DNA of 64,000 bases from CAZVWJ01 sp964631325 (GTDB lineage Bacteria; T1Sed10-126): NCBI GenBank assembly GCA_964631325.1, contig CAZVWJ010000009.1:9057-73056 (forward strand), in the 5' to 3' direction. Each line of letters begins with the position of its first letter. Positions within the stretch are counted from its first letter, which is position 1. Made by a program: the position numbers and the translations under genes. Of the stretch, positions 16,958 through 26,097 are shown piece by piece. A model generated the notes under the pieces. It was not told the DNA's origin, searched no databases, and worked only from the letters and a program-made list of their open reading frames with translations.

Positions 16958-17944
16958 TTGAATCACTGGCTGTTGAAGTTAAGAAATTGGGTGAATGGAT
17001 TGTTGGAGAAAATCAAACGATTATTATTTAAAGCGAAAGAATTCTTAATAAATTATAAAGTAGTAATTCTTGGCTTGATTTTACTTATTGTTTTTCTAAT
17101 TTTTTATTATCACAGTGAAATGCGGGAGATTTCGGTAGAGGCTAATGCAGAGGTGCTTTCTGATTACCAGAAGCAGTTGGAAAAAAATCCATATGATGGT
17201 AACTTATTGCTACGGGCGGCCCGTCATCATTATTACGTGGTCCGGAACCGGTTAAAAGAAAAGGGGAATAAGGCTGGGGTCCGGGAGCTTTTGGTTAAAG
17301 GACTTTCTTTGTATCGCCGGTTGGGTACAAAAGAAGAGTGGCAACTTCAACCACGGGATTATTTTATTAACGCGTATCTTTATTATAAACTTGGGACCCC
17401 CTATTTGTCCCGGGCTCGGGAAATGGCATTAAAATCTTATCGTGCCGGGGAACGTTCCGCGGAACTGATGGCCCTGCTTGCTAACATCCATTATTCGTTG
17501 GGCAAATACAAAGTGGCACTGAAATACTTTAATGTTTTAGGGACGGAATTTCGTGATCCGGTCCTCATTTTTAATAAAGCTCGATGCCTATGGGCTCTGG
17601 GAGAAACAAGTAAAATCCAGCGTGCCAGACAGTTGTTGCAAAAAGGGCTTAGACTGGTTCATTCCAATCAATACGAAAATGGGGGCATAGAAAAAAATTA
17701 TCAGTTGGCGTTGGCTCGGGTTGAACTGGATCTCAAAAATTACCGTCGGGCCAGGGAAATTATTAAAGAATATTCTCAGTGGCGTGATGACACGGAGTTT
17801 ATGACTCTATTCGCTGAGATTCTCGTGGCCCAGGGAAATAAGGAAAAAGCACGAAAAGTTCTTGAATCGGTACTTTCCAGGCGCGAGCCACCGGTTCAGG
17901 CAGAATTATTATTGAAAAGAATAGATCATAGCGAAGAAAATTGA
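16958..17944 (+). CDS. Membrane-anchored TPR-repeat protein
   Basis: A 328-residue protein with one membrane segment (about 35-52, VVILGLILLIVFLIFYY). Several tetratricopeptide-like helical pairs follow (DGNLLLRAARHHYYVV, AELMALLANIHYSLGKYKVALKYF, YQLALARVELDLKNYRRAREII). TPR domains bind other proteins. It lies seven bases before mreB and is co-directional, so it may scaffold the elongasome; that is inference from position. The TTG start has no clear ribosome site, so the N-terminus is uncertain. Confidence 0.75.
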   Translation: MNHWLLKLRNWVNGLLEKIKRLLFKAKEFLINYKVVILGLILLIVFLIFYYHSEMREISVEANAEVLSDYQKQLEKNPYDGNLLLRAARHHYYVVRNRLKEKGNKAGVRELLVKGLSLYRRLGTKEEWQLQPRDYFINAYLYYKLGTPYLSRAREMALKSYRAGERSAELMALLANIHYSLGKYKVALKYFNVLGTEFRDPVLIFNKARCLWALGETSKIQRARQLLQKGLRLVHSNQYENGGIEKNYQLALARVELDLKNYRRAREIIKEYSQWRDDTEFMTLFAEILVAQGNKEKARKVLESVLSRREPPVQAELLLKRIDHSEEN

Positions 17945-17960
17945 CTGGGAGTTGATTTTA

Positions 17961-19001
17961 GTGTTTCAACCTTTTGATTTTATTTACAGCTTGTTTTCAA
18001 ATGATATGGGAATTGACCTTGGGACTGCTAATACCCTGGTTTACGTGAAGGGTAAAGGGGTGGTCTTAAGAGAACCTTCCATTGTAGCGATTGAAGAAGA
18101 TACTGATAAAGTTCTTGCAGTGGGAGATAAAGCTAAGAATATGGTCGGCAGAACTCCGGGAAAAATCAGGGCGGTTCGGCCGCTTCGTAACGGGGTAATA
18201 GCTGACTTTGACGTAACTGAAAAGATGATACGTTACTTTATTGATAAGGTTCACAACCGGCGTAAATTTGTCAGTCCCCGTATGGTTATCGGTGTGCCTT
18301 ATGGAGTTACCGAAGTAGAAAAACGAGCAGTAATGGAATCCGCGGAGCACGCCGGGTGCCGAGAAATTCACATCATTGAAGAACCCCTGGCTGCAGCAAT
18401 TGGAGCCGGGATGCCCGTCTATGAACCGGCGGGAAATATGGTAGTGGATATCGGGGGAGGGACCACTGAAGTTTCTGTCATTTCTATGGGTGGAATGGTA
18501 GTGGCTCGTTCGGCTCGTGTAGGCGGTGATGAGATGGATTCTGCGATCACCGATTACCTCCGTCATACTTACAGTTTGATGGTTGGTGAACGGACCAGTG
18601 AGGAAGTTAAAATTGAGATCGGCTCAGCCTATCCTGCCGATGAATACGATAAAGCCACATATGAAATAAAAGGTCGGGATTTAACCACCGGACTGCCTAA
18701 AACCCTATCCATTACCGGTGAAGAGATCCGAGAAGCTCTGAGTGAACCTATAGAGACGATTGTGGAAAATGTTAAGGCAACCCTTGAAGAGACTCCACCG
18801 GAACTTTCAGCGGACATAACAGACCGGGGGATAGTTATCACGGGTGGAGGAGCAAAATTACGGGGAATTGATCAGTTGCTCAGTGAACACACATCCCTTC
18901 CGGTGACAATTACGGAAGATCCTCTGACCTGCGTGGTAAGAGGGAGTGGCAAATACCTGCAAGAAATGAAAAAAGTTTCTGAAGGTCAGGAAGAGAACTA
19001 A
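17961..19001 (+). CDS. mreB: Rod-shape protein MreB
   Basis: A 346-residue actin homologue that polymerises under the inner membrane and directs lateral wall synthesis. Motifs are phosphate 1 DMGIDLGTANT, the phosphate 2 region VVDIGGGTTEVSVIS, and adenosine motif GIVITGGGAKLRGID. The GTG start at 17961 is preferred over the upstream in-frame TTG because GGGAG lies 9 bases before it. It is the first of the mreBCD-mrdA-rodA series. Confidence 0.97.
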   Translation: MFQPFDFIYSLFSNDMGIDLGTANTLVYVKGKGVVLREPSIVAIEEDTDKVLAVGDKAKNMVGRTPGKIRAVRPLRNGVIADFDVTEKMIRYFIDKVHNRRKFVSPRMVIGVPYGVTEVEKRAVMESAEHAGCREIHIIEEPLAAAIGAGMPVYEPAGNMVVDIGGGTTEVSVISMGGMVVARSARVGGDEMDSAITDYLRHTYSLMVGERTSEEVKIEIGSAYPADEYDKATYEIKGRDLTTGLPKTLSITGEEIREALSEPIETIVENVKATLEETPPELSADITDRGIVITGGGAKLRGIDQLLSEHTSLPVTITEDPLTCVVRGSGKYLQEMKKVSEGQEEN

Positions 19002-19038
19002 CATTTTATTTTCGTTGTAAATAAAGAGTGAAAAATAT

Positions 19039-19854
19039 TTGGCCAGAAAAGATTATTTGTTCTTTGTTGCTTATTTCATTGTTACCCTGCTAATAGTCTG
19101 GGGCAATATTACCTACGGTTTTTCCCCCTACCGTTTTTACCAGCCTGGTTGGGATAGGTTTCAACTGTTTTATAGTAAAACTACAAAATTAATCGCCCAC
19201 ACGAAACGTTTCTTTGTTTCCCGGCTTCAACTTGTTAATCGGATCCAGGCCCTCGAAAAAGAAAAAAAACAATTAAAAAAAAGGGTTCAGCAATTAAAAT
19301 TTTTAGATACCCGTATTTACGAGCTAAAGAAACAGTTACAGCTTCCTGATTCTCCCGGGGGTAAATTGGTGGCCGGTAAAGCTATTAACCAGAATTTAAC
19401 CGGACTGGAGAGAACTTATCGAATCAACCGCGGCTATAATCACGGACTGCAAGCGGGCGATCCCGTTCTTGAAGTGATAAATGATACTTTTGTCCTTCGG
19501 GGAGAGATACATCATACTTTTAAGAATCACAGTCTGGTGATTTTACCCGGTGATCCCCGCTTTAAAATTGGAGTAAAAATTGACTCTGTGGGTGGCCGCC
19601 AGTTTATTCTTGAGGGGGAGGGATACCGCCGCCTTGTAATTGATAATTTTCCGGCGGTGTTGAGTGTGAAACCCGGGGAGCGGGTGTATACAGCGGAGGC
19701 CAGTCTTATTGCACCGCAAAATATTTATGTGGGAAAGATCAAGAAAATTATCAAAGGCGGTGGGGGCTCGTTGACCGGGAATAAATTAATCGTGCAAGCC
19801 CCACCACTGGAAGGGGTACCTCGTATTTTTTGGGTGTTGCTCTCGGATGGTTGA
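19039..19854 (+). CDS. mreC: Rod-shape protein MreC
   Basis: A 271-residue bitopic protein. It has an N-terminal membrane segment (about 5-22), a coiled coil with runs of Lys and Glu (about 68-100), then a periplasmic beta-barrel domain (about 105-271). MreC links MreB filaments to penicillin-binding proteins. The TTG start has a weak GAGTG upstream. The 3' end overlaps mreD by 8 bases. Confidence 0.93.
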   Translation: MARKDYLFFVAYFIVTLLIVWGNITYGFSPYRFYQPGWDRFQLFYSKTTKLIAHTKRFFVSRLQLVNRIQALEKEKKQLKKRVQQLKFLDTRIYELKKQLQLPDSPGGKLVAGKAINQNLTGLERTYRINRGYNHGLQAGDPVLEVINDTFVLRGEIHHTFKNHSLVILPGDPRFKIGVKIDSVGGRQFILEGEGYRRLVIDNFPAVLSVKPGERVYTAEASLIAPQNIYVGKIKKIIKGGGGSLTGNKLIVQAPPLEGVPRIFWVLLSDG

Positions 19855-20311
19855 AATTCTTTTATTGCTGATTTTCTTTGCCGTTGATTTGTTTTTGACC
19901 TTTTTTGGTCTGAATACTTATTTTTTGTTACTACTTCCTTACGTGGTTTTTCTTCGAAACGGTAGTGTTGGGAAAATGCTGGGCGGAGCTTTTGTGGCCG
20001 GAATGTTAACTGAACAGTTGCATGGTTTACTGCCGGGGGTGGTTTTACTGGGATTGGGTATTGCGCTGGCGATTTTACTTGTGGTGGAAAATATCATCGA
20101 ATGGGGACATCCTGTTATCCGCTGTTTGGGCTTTTTATTTCTGCTCCTGGTAACCATAGCTTTGCGTAGAATTTTTGGGGCTCTTATGGGGGGCTCTTTT
20201 TTCTTTTTTCCTGAAATAGAGTGGATTTTAACATGGTTGCTCGGCTCAACTCTGGTTGCCTTCCAATCACTTTTAACTTTTGGGTTGAGAGGGAAGCTTC
20301 GGGGTTATTAG
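19847..20311 (+). CDS. mreD: Rod-shape protein MreD
   Basis: A 154-residue integral membrane protein with about five hydrophobic segments. Sequence conservation in MreD is low; the call rests on hydrophobicity, length and the position between mreC and mrdA, overlapping both. It is thought to complete the MreBCD complex. Confidence 0.88.
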   Translation: MVEILLLLIFFAVDLFLTFFGLNTYFLLLLPYVVFLRNGSVGKMLGGAFVAGMLTEQLHGLLPGVVLLGLGIALAILLVVENIIEWGHPVIRCLGFLFLLLVTIALRRIFGALMGGSFFFFPEIEWILTWLLGSTLVAFQSLLTFGLRGKLRGY

Positions 20312-22161
20312 TGAAGCCACTTTCCGAAAAAAAAAGGTTTGAATTAACCCGGCGTCTTGCACCGCTGTTTTTGCTATTACTTATTTTTCTGGGGGTGGTC
20401 CTTGCCCGGGTCCTTTATCTGCAGATGGTGCAGGGAGAAAAATTCAAAAAACTTAGTGCGGTTAACCGGATCACTCATGAAACAGTTCCCGCCCCCCGCG
20501 GCTCAATTCTGGACTGCCAGGGGCGGGTCCTGGCCGCTGATCAGCCGGTATTTCAACTGGTCAAAGAGTCTCTGTCCCCCGCGTCTCCCCCATCCCGTCT
20601 GACAGAGCTGGCTCGGTTGCTCCAGGTGGATACTTCCCTGATTGCCCGGCGGCTTAACCAGGGGGGGAAACGGTATGTGCTTCGCAGTTTAACAGATGAA
20701 CAGCGGATCAGGTTTGAAGAAAAAACTGAAAACTTTCCGGGACTGAAAATTAATAATTATCCTCGCCGTGTTTATCGTCAGGGGAAAATAATTGGCCCGG
20801 TAATTGGTTATACCGGTGAAATTTCTTCCGGCGGTTTGAAACATCGCCGTCGTGAAGGCTTATCTCAAGGGGATATAGTAGGTAAAGCAGGAATCGAAAA
20901 AAAATATGATTCATATCTCCGGGGAGAAGATGGGATTAAGTGGGTAGAGACTACTGCCACTGGTGAATATATTCGGACTCTTTCGAACCCTGCGTCCATG
21001 CCCCCCCAGCAGGGAAATAACCTGACCCTTAACCTTGATCTTAAGCTTCAACAGTTAGTTGCCCGTTCTTTTCCGGCAGATTCCCAGGGGGTGGCTGTAG
21101 TTTTAAAATTACCTAATGGCGAGTTGAAAGCGCTCTATTCACAGCCTTCCTACGACCCAAATATTTTTGTAAAAAATGAAAAAAAACGGATTGATAAGCT
21201 TCTGCAAGCGGGCGAGAATCCGCTGCTCAACCGAGCCCTGCAGAGTCGCTTTCCGCCGGGTTCGACGTTTAAGATAATCCCTTTTCTGGCGGCTTTAAGA
21301 GCGGATAATTATTCGCCGACCAACACTTTTAATTGCCCCGGATATTTTTGGCTCGGCCGTCGAAAGTTTAGGTGCTGGGAAGAAAGAGGGCATGGCAGGC
21401 TGAATTTATATAACGCTTTGATTCATTCCTGTAACGTCCATTTTTACAAGCTGGTCCGAGAACTTGGTTTTGAACCGGTAAAATCAATGGCCCGGCAGTT
21501 AAACTTTGGTCAGAAAACCGGTATTGACTTACCTGATGAAAAGAAATCTCAACTGTCCACCGCCGAGCTGGCCAGGAATAAGTATGGTTCTCAATGGACA
21601 GAAGGCGAAGAGCTAAATGCAATTGTCGGCCAGGGTTATACTTTGGTAACTCCGATTAAACAGGCGGTTATTCTGGCTACCATTCTTACTGGAAGGCAGT
21701 TGGTTCCTGCTGTGGCCTCCTTGCAGTCCGGTCAAACCCGGGGAAAATTTTCACTTGCCGGTCGGTCTCTAAAAAGCTTCAAGGATACCCTCGACCGGGT
21801 GACTGAAGAAGGGACTGGCTACTGGGCTCAGCACACACCTGATTATCAGCGAATTGAGCCGGATCTCCTGGGGAAAACGGGCACTGTTCAGAAAGCTGTC
21901 CGTAAGGATGGAACTGATACCCCCCCCTCTGACGCTTGGTTTGTTTCAGCCGCCCCTGCTGATTTGCCTGAGTATGTGGTAGTCGTTTTTCTGGGCAGTG
22001 CCGGGTCGGCCGGCCATTCAGCCGCTCCAATGGTTCGAAAAATATACCAGAAAATGGAAAAGTTAAATTATTTTTCCCGCCCTTCTAAAAATCAATCAGC
22101 GCGCTTTGTTCCAATTGAACAACAGAGTTCTTCGGCTGTGCAATACCGGAGGAATAATTAA
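20311..22161 (+). CDS. mrdA: Penicillin-binding protein 2 (elongation transpeptidase)
   Basis: A 616-residue class B PBP. It has one membrane segment (about 16-38), a dimerisation domain, then the transpeptidase domain with SxxK as PPGSTFK (Ser318), SxN as HSCN and KTG as LGKTGT (about 521). It crosslinks peptidoglycan during elongation with RodA. GTG at 20311 overlaps the mreD stop and places the membrane segment correctly; longer readings would add residues inside mreD. Confidence 0.95.
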   Translation: MKPLSEKKRFELTRRLAPLFLLLLIFLGVVLARVLYLQMVQGEKFKKLSAVNRITHETVPAPRGSILDCQGRVLAADQPVFQLVKESLSPASPPSRLTELARLLQVDTSLIARRLNQGGKRYVLRSLTDEQRIRFEEKTENFPGLKINNYPRRVYRQGKIIGPVIGYTGEISSGGLKHRRREGLSQGDIVGKAGIEKKYDSYLRGEDGIKWVETTATGEYIRTLSNPASMPPQQGNNLTLNLDLKLQQLVARSFPADSQGVAVVLKLPNGELKALYSQPSYDPNIFVKNEKKRIDKLLQAGENPLLNRALQSRFPPGSTFKIIPFLAALRADNYSPTNTFNCPGYFWLGRRKFRCWEERGHGRLNLYNALIHSCNVHFYKLVRELGFEPVKSMARQLNFGQKTGIDLPDEKKSQLSTAELARNKYGSQWTEGEELNAIVGQGYTLVTPIKQAVILATILTGRQLVPAVASLQSGQTRGKFSLAGRSLKSFKDTLDRVTEEGTGYWAQHTPDYQRIEPDLLGKTGTVQKAVRKDGTDTPPSDAWFVSAAPADLPEYVVVVFLGSAGSAGHSAAPMVRKIYQKMEKLNYFSRPSKNQSARFVPIEQQSSSAVQYRRNN

Positions 22162-22163
22162 AT

Positions 22164-23441
22164 ATGCGACGTAAAACTGCGGCATTGTTGGTTCTTGCTT
22201 CGGCCTTTTTGCTCTCTATACTGGGATTATTTTTGGTCTATAGCGCCAGTCATCGGATTTATAATTACTGGCTGGTTCTCAGGCAGGGAGTGTGGCTTGT
22301 AATTGGGCTTTTATCGGCTATTGCCATTTCTTATGTTCGACCGGCCCGGCTTTATCGTTATCGATGGGGATTTTATATAATTGGCTTGGTTTTACTTATT
22401 TTAACCCTGGTTTTTGGAGAAACTATTCGTGGTGGTACCAGTTGGCTTGCCCTCGGGCCGGCAAACCTTCAATCATCGGAAATAATGAAGGTTTTTTTGA
22501 TAATGGTGCTTGCCGGGGTGGCGGAAAAAATTGAGGTGGGAGAATTCAATTTCGCTTCCGGGCTTCTGGCTATTTTTGGAATTGTAATTTTGCCGGTGGG
22601 TTTGATTATCCTTCAACCCGATCTGGGAACCTCTCTCATCTATCTTGCTCTGTTGGTTGGTTGGATGTTTGCCGGGGGCTGGTGGAGGGAAGGAAGTGCT
22701 CTGATTATTTCCGGATTAGGTTTAATTGGGGCGTTGATTTTAGTAATTTTACCTGGCTGGTCCGGTGGGGGACTGGTAAACCTGGTGGGGGGGGAGTTGG
22801 GAGTGATCCAGGTATTTATCTGGGTGGGGGCAGGAATTATGTTCTTTATTACGGCGGTTTTTCCCTATCTCAGGGGAAACCGTATTTCAACGGTCGGGAT
22901 TTGTATTCTGGCCGGACTGGCTTTTTTATTGGGGCTCAGCCTGGTTTCCGCCCTGGCCCCTTACCAGGTTGAAAGGATAGAGTCGTTTTTTGCCCCGGCT
23001 CGGTCTGCTCGAACAAGTGGATATAGTCTTCTCCAATCCCAGATAGCGATAGGTGCCGGGGGATGGACAGGCCAGGGGTATATGAGTGGGACCCAGAGCC
23101 AGTTGGGTTTTATTCCGGAACTGTGGACTGATTTTGTTTTTACCGTTGGGGTGGAAGAACTTGGATTCATTTTTGCCGGCGTGGTGACGCTCTTATTTAT
23201 GTCTCTGGTTTATGGGGTTTTTTCAGCGGCAGCATTAGCTGAGGATTGGTGGTCATATTACCTTTGCGTGGGGATAGGCTTGATCTGGATTTTTCATATT
23301 TTTGTTAACGTAGGAATGTGTGTGGGGTTGATGCCGGTGGTTGGTTTGCCTTTGCCGCTGTTAAGCTATGGTGGTAGTTTTATGGTTACAAACTGGCTGA
23401 TGATCGGAGTCTTTTTGAGCTTGATTATTTATCCGAGGTAA
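22164..23441 (+). CDS. rodA: Peptidoglycan glycosyltransferase RodA
   Basis: A 425-residue SEDS-family polymerase with about ten membrane segments. Family motifs seen are VYSASHRIYNYWLVLRQ near the start, ILQPDLGTSLIYLAL mid-protein, and GMCVGLMPVVGLPLPLLSYGGS near the end. It polymerises lipid II glycan strands with its partner PBP2 encoded two bases upstream. It is the last gene of the cell-shape cluster, and the tRNA-Thr gene follows after 71 bases. Confidence 0.96.
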   Translation: MRRKTAALLVLASAFLLSILGLFLVYSASHRIYNYWLVLRQGVWLVIGLLSAIAISYVRPARLYRYRWGFYIIGLVLLILTLVFGETIRGGTSWLALGPANLQSSEIMKVFLIMVLAGVAEKIEVGEFNFASGLLAIFGIVILPVGLIILQPDLGTSLIYLALLVGWMFAGGWWREGSALIISGLGLIGALILVILPGWSGGGLVNLVGGELGVIQVFIWVGAGIMFFITAVFPYLRGNRISTVGICILAGLAFLLGLSLVSALAPYQVERIESFFAPARSARTSGYSLLQSQIAIGAGGWTGQGYMSGTQSQLGFIPELWTDFVFTVGVEELGFIFAGVVTLLFMSLVYGVFSAAALAEDWWSYYLCVGIGLIWIFHIFVNVGMCVGLMPVVGLPLPLLSYGGSFMVTNWLMIGVFLSLIIYPR

Positions 23442-23472
23442 CCGGAAAAGTGAATGCAGATAAAATCTTTCC

Positions 23473-23500
23473 TTGCAAATGGAAATATTTTTAATATCAT
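23473..23500 (+). promoter_or_regulatory. Candidate promoter for tRNA-Thr
   Basis: TTGCAA (23473-23478) and TATCAT (23495-23500) with a 16-base spacer lie 12 bases upstream of the tRNA-Thr 5' end. Confidence 0.45.
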
Positions 23501-23512
23501 ATCTTACCCCTC

Positions 23513-23584
23513 GCCGAGGTAGCTCAGTGGTAGAGCGCGTCCATGGTAAGGATGAGGTCGTGGGTTCAAATCCCATCCTCGGCT
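23513..23584 (+). tRNA. tRNA-Thr (anticodon GGT)
   Basis: A full cloverleaf: acceptor GCCGAGG pairs with CCTCGGC, D arm GCTC-GAGC, anticodon stem CGTCC/GGATG with loop ATGGTAA (anticodon GGT), T arm GTGGG TTCAAAT CCCAT, discriminator T. The 3' CCA is not encoded (TAT follows), so it must be added enzymatically. Confidence 0.95.
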
Positions 23585-23652
23585 TATTAAATATAGTTGA
23601 AAGTTGAAAGGAAAAGTATTTTTTAAAAAAGTCTTTGAAACGACCGCATTAG

Positions 23653-23763
23653 GAGTGTGAGGAAGGATTTCCTCACGATTTTAGGCCCTGGAGGGGCCGT
23701 GGGGGAGCAGGGACCGATAACTGGAGTGCCGGACGGCAATGACAAATTCATTTTGAAGTTCTG
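23653..23763. repeat. Palindromic intergenic repeat between the two tRNA genes
   Basis: GTGAGGAA pairs with TTCCTCAC (23657-23664 and 23669-23676), followed by a GGCCCTGGAGGGGCC palindrome. The tail GGCAATGACA...AAGTTCTG (23735-23762) matches 61650-61677 closely, so this is one of a dispersed family. The rest of the 320-base gap (23585-23904) has no gene. Confidence 0.55.
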
Positions 23764-23812
23764 AACAGGTTGCTTTTATTATTTGCTATTTTTTCCTTGC
23801 ATTGTTATACTT

Positions 23813-23821
23813 TTAATTTAC
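23813..23821 (+). promoter_or_regulatory. Candidate extended -10 promoter for tRNA-Trp-secE
   Basis: TGTTATACT (23813-23821) is an extended -10 element (TGn-TATACT). It lies 83 bases upstream of tRNA-Trp. No good -35 box is seen, which is normal for extended -10 promoters. Confidence 0.4.
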
Positions 23822-23904
23822 CATACCTTGGGCAGGAAATGACATAAACAACTGGCGAACTATTCTAAGACCTGCCAAAATATTTTTATGTCAGAATTTG
23901 ACTT

Positions 23905-23981
23905 AGGTCCGTAGCTCGAATTGGCAGAGCGCCGGACTCCAAATCCGGAGGTTCCGGGTTCGACTCCCGGCGGACCTGCCA
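23905..23981 (+). tRNA. tRNA-Trp (anticodon CCA)
   Basis: Acceptor AGGTCCG pairs with CGGACCT, the anticodon stem is CCGGA/TCCGG with loop CTCCAAA (anticodon CCA), and the T arm is CCGGG TTCGACT CCCGG. Discriminator G and a genomically encoded CCA end it. tRNA-Trp directly before secE-nusG is a widely conserved arrangement. Confidence 0.96.
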
Positions 23982-24083
23982 TTGCCTGGCGGTTCTGTCT
24001 ATTAGAATCGTGGGAGGCAAATAAAACTTGATAAATTTTTAGGGGCGGAAGGGGATATTTTTTTGTCTGTTGGAGGTTTTGTA

Positions 24084-24293
24084 GTGAAGTGGTTCAAGCA
24101 GATGAAGCGGTTTTTATATGAAGTTTGGTTGGAAGCAAAACCCGGTGGGCGCGTAAATTGGCCCGATTCTAATAAGTTAATGGAATCTACTCTGCTTGTT
24201 CTGGCTTGCGCCGTATTTTTTATGTTTTACGTAGGGGTACTTGACCTGATCTTCGGTAAATTATTTGTTTACCTGACACATTTGTTCAGGTGA
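24084..24293 (+). CDS. secE: Preprotein translocase subunit SecE
   Basis: A 69-residue single-span SecE. An amphipathic cytoplasmic helix (KWFKQMKRFLYEVWLEAKPGG..NWPD) is followed by one membrane segment (LLVLACAVFFMFYVGVLDLIF). GTG at 24084 is chosen because GGAGG (24072-24076) sits seven bases upstream; an earlier in-frame TTG at 24063 lies before that site. It clamps SecY, encoded at 49106. Confidence 0.93.
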   Translation: MKWFKQMKRFLYEVWLEAKPGGRVNWPDSNKLMESTLLVLACAVFFMFYVGVLDLIFGKLFVYLTHLFR

Positions 24294-24312
24294 GATACGA
24301 GGAGTATTTTTT

Positions 24313-24912
24313 ATGAGTGAAAAAGAGAATACTGAGACAATTTCAAAAGAAGAAAATTCTGAAGACCAATCAGAAAAACAAGAAGGGCCGGATGTGAACT
24401 GGTATGTTCTTCATACTTTTGCCGGCCAGGAACAAAAAATCAAAGAGAGATTGCTAGATCGTGTTGAAGAAGAAGGACGCACCGATGTAATAAAAGAAGT
24501 TATTGTTCCCACGCAGGAGGTAATGGAAATTAAACGGGGGGAGAAACAGGAAGTAGAGAAACAGCTTTATCCCGGTTATATGTTTATTCAGATGGAAATG
24601 TCTGAAGAAATCTGGCATTTTGTCCGGCAGACGCGGGGGATAACTGGTTTTGTCGGGACTAAAATGGATCCAATTCCCGTGGAAAATACTGAAATGGGGG
24701 AAGTACTTGAGCAAATTGAAGTGGGTGGAATGGAACCTCAAGTTGAATTTGAAGAGGGGGATACAGTACGAATTATTTCCGGGGCGATGGAAGAGATGAC
24801 AGGGACAGTAAATGAAGTAGATATTGAACGAACTAAAATAAATGTTTCGGTTGATATGTTTGGCCGGTCGACACCGGTCGAACTTGATTTTGATCAGGCA
24901 GAGAAACTTTAA
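24313..24912 (+). CDS. nusG: Transcription antitermination factor NusG
   Basis: A 199-residue NusG with NGN domain (NWYVLHTFAGQEQKIKERL, LYPGYMFIQMEM, TRGITGFVG) and C-terminal KOW domain (EEGDTVRIISGAMEEMTG). It binds RNA polymerase and influences pausing and Rho. The first 25 or so residues are an acidic Glu/Asn/Ser-rich extension not found in most NusG proteins, in line with other acidic tails here. Confidence 0.96.
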   Translation: MSEKENTETISKEENSEDQSEKQEGPDVNWYVLHTFAGQEQKIKERLLDRVEEEGRTDVIKEVIVPTQEVMEIKRGEKQEVEKQLYPGYMFIQMEMSEEIWHFVRQTRGITGFVGTKMDPIPVENTEMGEVLEQIEVGGMEPQVEFEEGDTVRIISGAMEEMTGTVNEVDIERTKINVSVDMFGRSTPVELDFDQAEKL

Positions 24913-24927
24913 GCAGAGGTTTTAAAA

Positions 24928-25368
24928 ATGGCTGATAAACCAGTTGAAGCGGAAATAAAATTGCAGATACCGGCTGGTCAGGCAGATCCCTCGCCACCTG
25001 TAGGACCTGCCCTCGGTCAGCACGGGATTAATATTATGGAGTTCTGTAACGCGTTTAATGAAAAAACGAGCGATGAAGATCCGGGGATTTTAATACCGGT
25101 TGAGATAGAGGTCTACAAGGATCGATCATTTGACTTTGTTACCAAGACACCTCCGGCCTCGACACTGTTAAAACGAAAGGCAGGCCTTGTAAAAGGTTCC
25201 GGTGAACCAAACCGGGTGAAAGTGGGAACAGTATCTCGCAAGGATGTGCGAGATATAGCTGAAACCAAGCTGCCCGATTTGAACGCTTATACAGTGGAAC
25301 AGGGAATGAAAATTGTGGCGGGTACAGCCCGGAGTATGGGTATTATAATTGAGGGTGAAGAAGAATGA
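24928..25368 (+). CDS. rplK: Ribosomal protein uL11
   Basis: A 146-residue uL11 of the GTPase-associated centre. It has IKLQIPAGQADPSPPVGPALGQHGINIMEFC and the C-terminal rRNA-binding domain ending ARSMGIIIE. The stop overlaps the rplA start as ATGA. Confidence 0.97.
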   Translation: MADKPVEAEIKLQIPAGQADPSPPVGPALGQHGINIMEFCNAFNEKTSDEDPGILIPVEIEVYKDRSFDFVTKTPPASTLLKRKAGLVKGSGEPNRVKVGTVSRKDVRDIAETKLPDLNAYTVEQGMKIVAGTARSMGIIIEGEEE

Positions 25369-26072
25369 ATATGCGCAGTAAGAGATACCAGGATCTGGCT
25401 GAAGAATTTGAGGAAACAGGATCGTTAAGTCCCCGGGCAGCTTTGAAAAAAATCAAAAATGGGGCAAATGCAAATTTTAGTGAGACAATTGAATGTCATA
25501 TAAAGTTGGATATCGATCCCCGGCAGGCAGAGCAGCAGTTTCGTGATTCGCTTGTTTTGCCCGAAGGGACCGGCCAGGACGTAAAGGTAATAGTTTTTGC
25601 CCAGGGGGAAAAAGCTCAAGAAGCCGAAGAGGCAGGAGCCGATGAAGTCGGAGGCGAAGAGTTGGTAGAGAAGGTTAAGGAGGGGTGGTTTGATTTTGAC
25701 AGTGCTATAGCTACTCCGGATATGATGAGTGAAGTTGGGAAATTAGGGCCGCAACTGGGGCCCCGCGGGTTAATGCCTAACAACAAAGCGGGAACAGTTA
25801 CTTTTGATGTGGCCACTGCAATTGAAAAAATTAAAAAGGGACAGTTAGAACTGCGTAACGACGATTACGGTATTATTCATACCATTGTTGGCACAGATGC
25901 CATGTCCCTGGATGAATTAACCAGTAACCTGAAAACTATTTTAAAATTCATTATTGAACAAAAACCCCCTGCTGCTGGCGTGCGGGGACAGTATATAAGT
26001 TCGATTTCCCTTACTTCCACGATGTCACCTTCGGTGGAAATAAGTCCAACCGCAGCGTGGGAGCTGGAATGA
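25365..26072 (+). CDS. rplA: Ribosomal protein uL1
   Basis: A 235-residue uL1 of the L1 stalk. It has TIECHIKLDIDPRQAEQQFRDS near the N-terminus and GPRGLMPNNKAGTV in domain II. An alternative in-frame ATG lies two codons later. In enterobacteria L1 represses its own operon; I see no obvious L1-binding leader upstream of rplK. Confidence 0.96.
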   Translation: MNMRSKRYQDLAEEFEETGSLSPRAALKKIKNGANANFSETIECHIKLDIDPRQAEQQFRDSLVLPEGTGQDVKVIVFAQGEKAQEAEEAGADEVGGEELVEKVKEGWFDFDSAIATPDMMSEVGKLGPQLGPRGLMPNNKAGTVTFDVATAIEKIKKGQLELRNDDYGIIHTIVGTDAMSLDELTSNLKTILKFIIEQKPPAAGVRGQYISSISLTSTMSPSVEISPTAAWELE

Positions 26073-26097
26073 ACTACCGGGAGGTAAGAGTGAGCTA

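Noticed and set aside
23361..23576. Minus-strand reading frame across tRNA-Thr
   Set aside because: It starts MGFEPTTSSLPW, the familiar translation of a tRNA antisense strand, and has no ribosome site.
26073..26097. L10-type autoregulatory leader upstream of rplJ
   Set aside because: The gap is only 25 bases, too short for the known leader.
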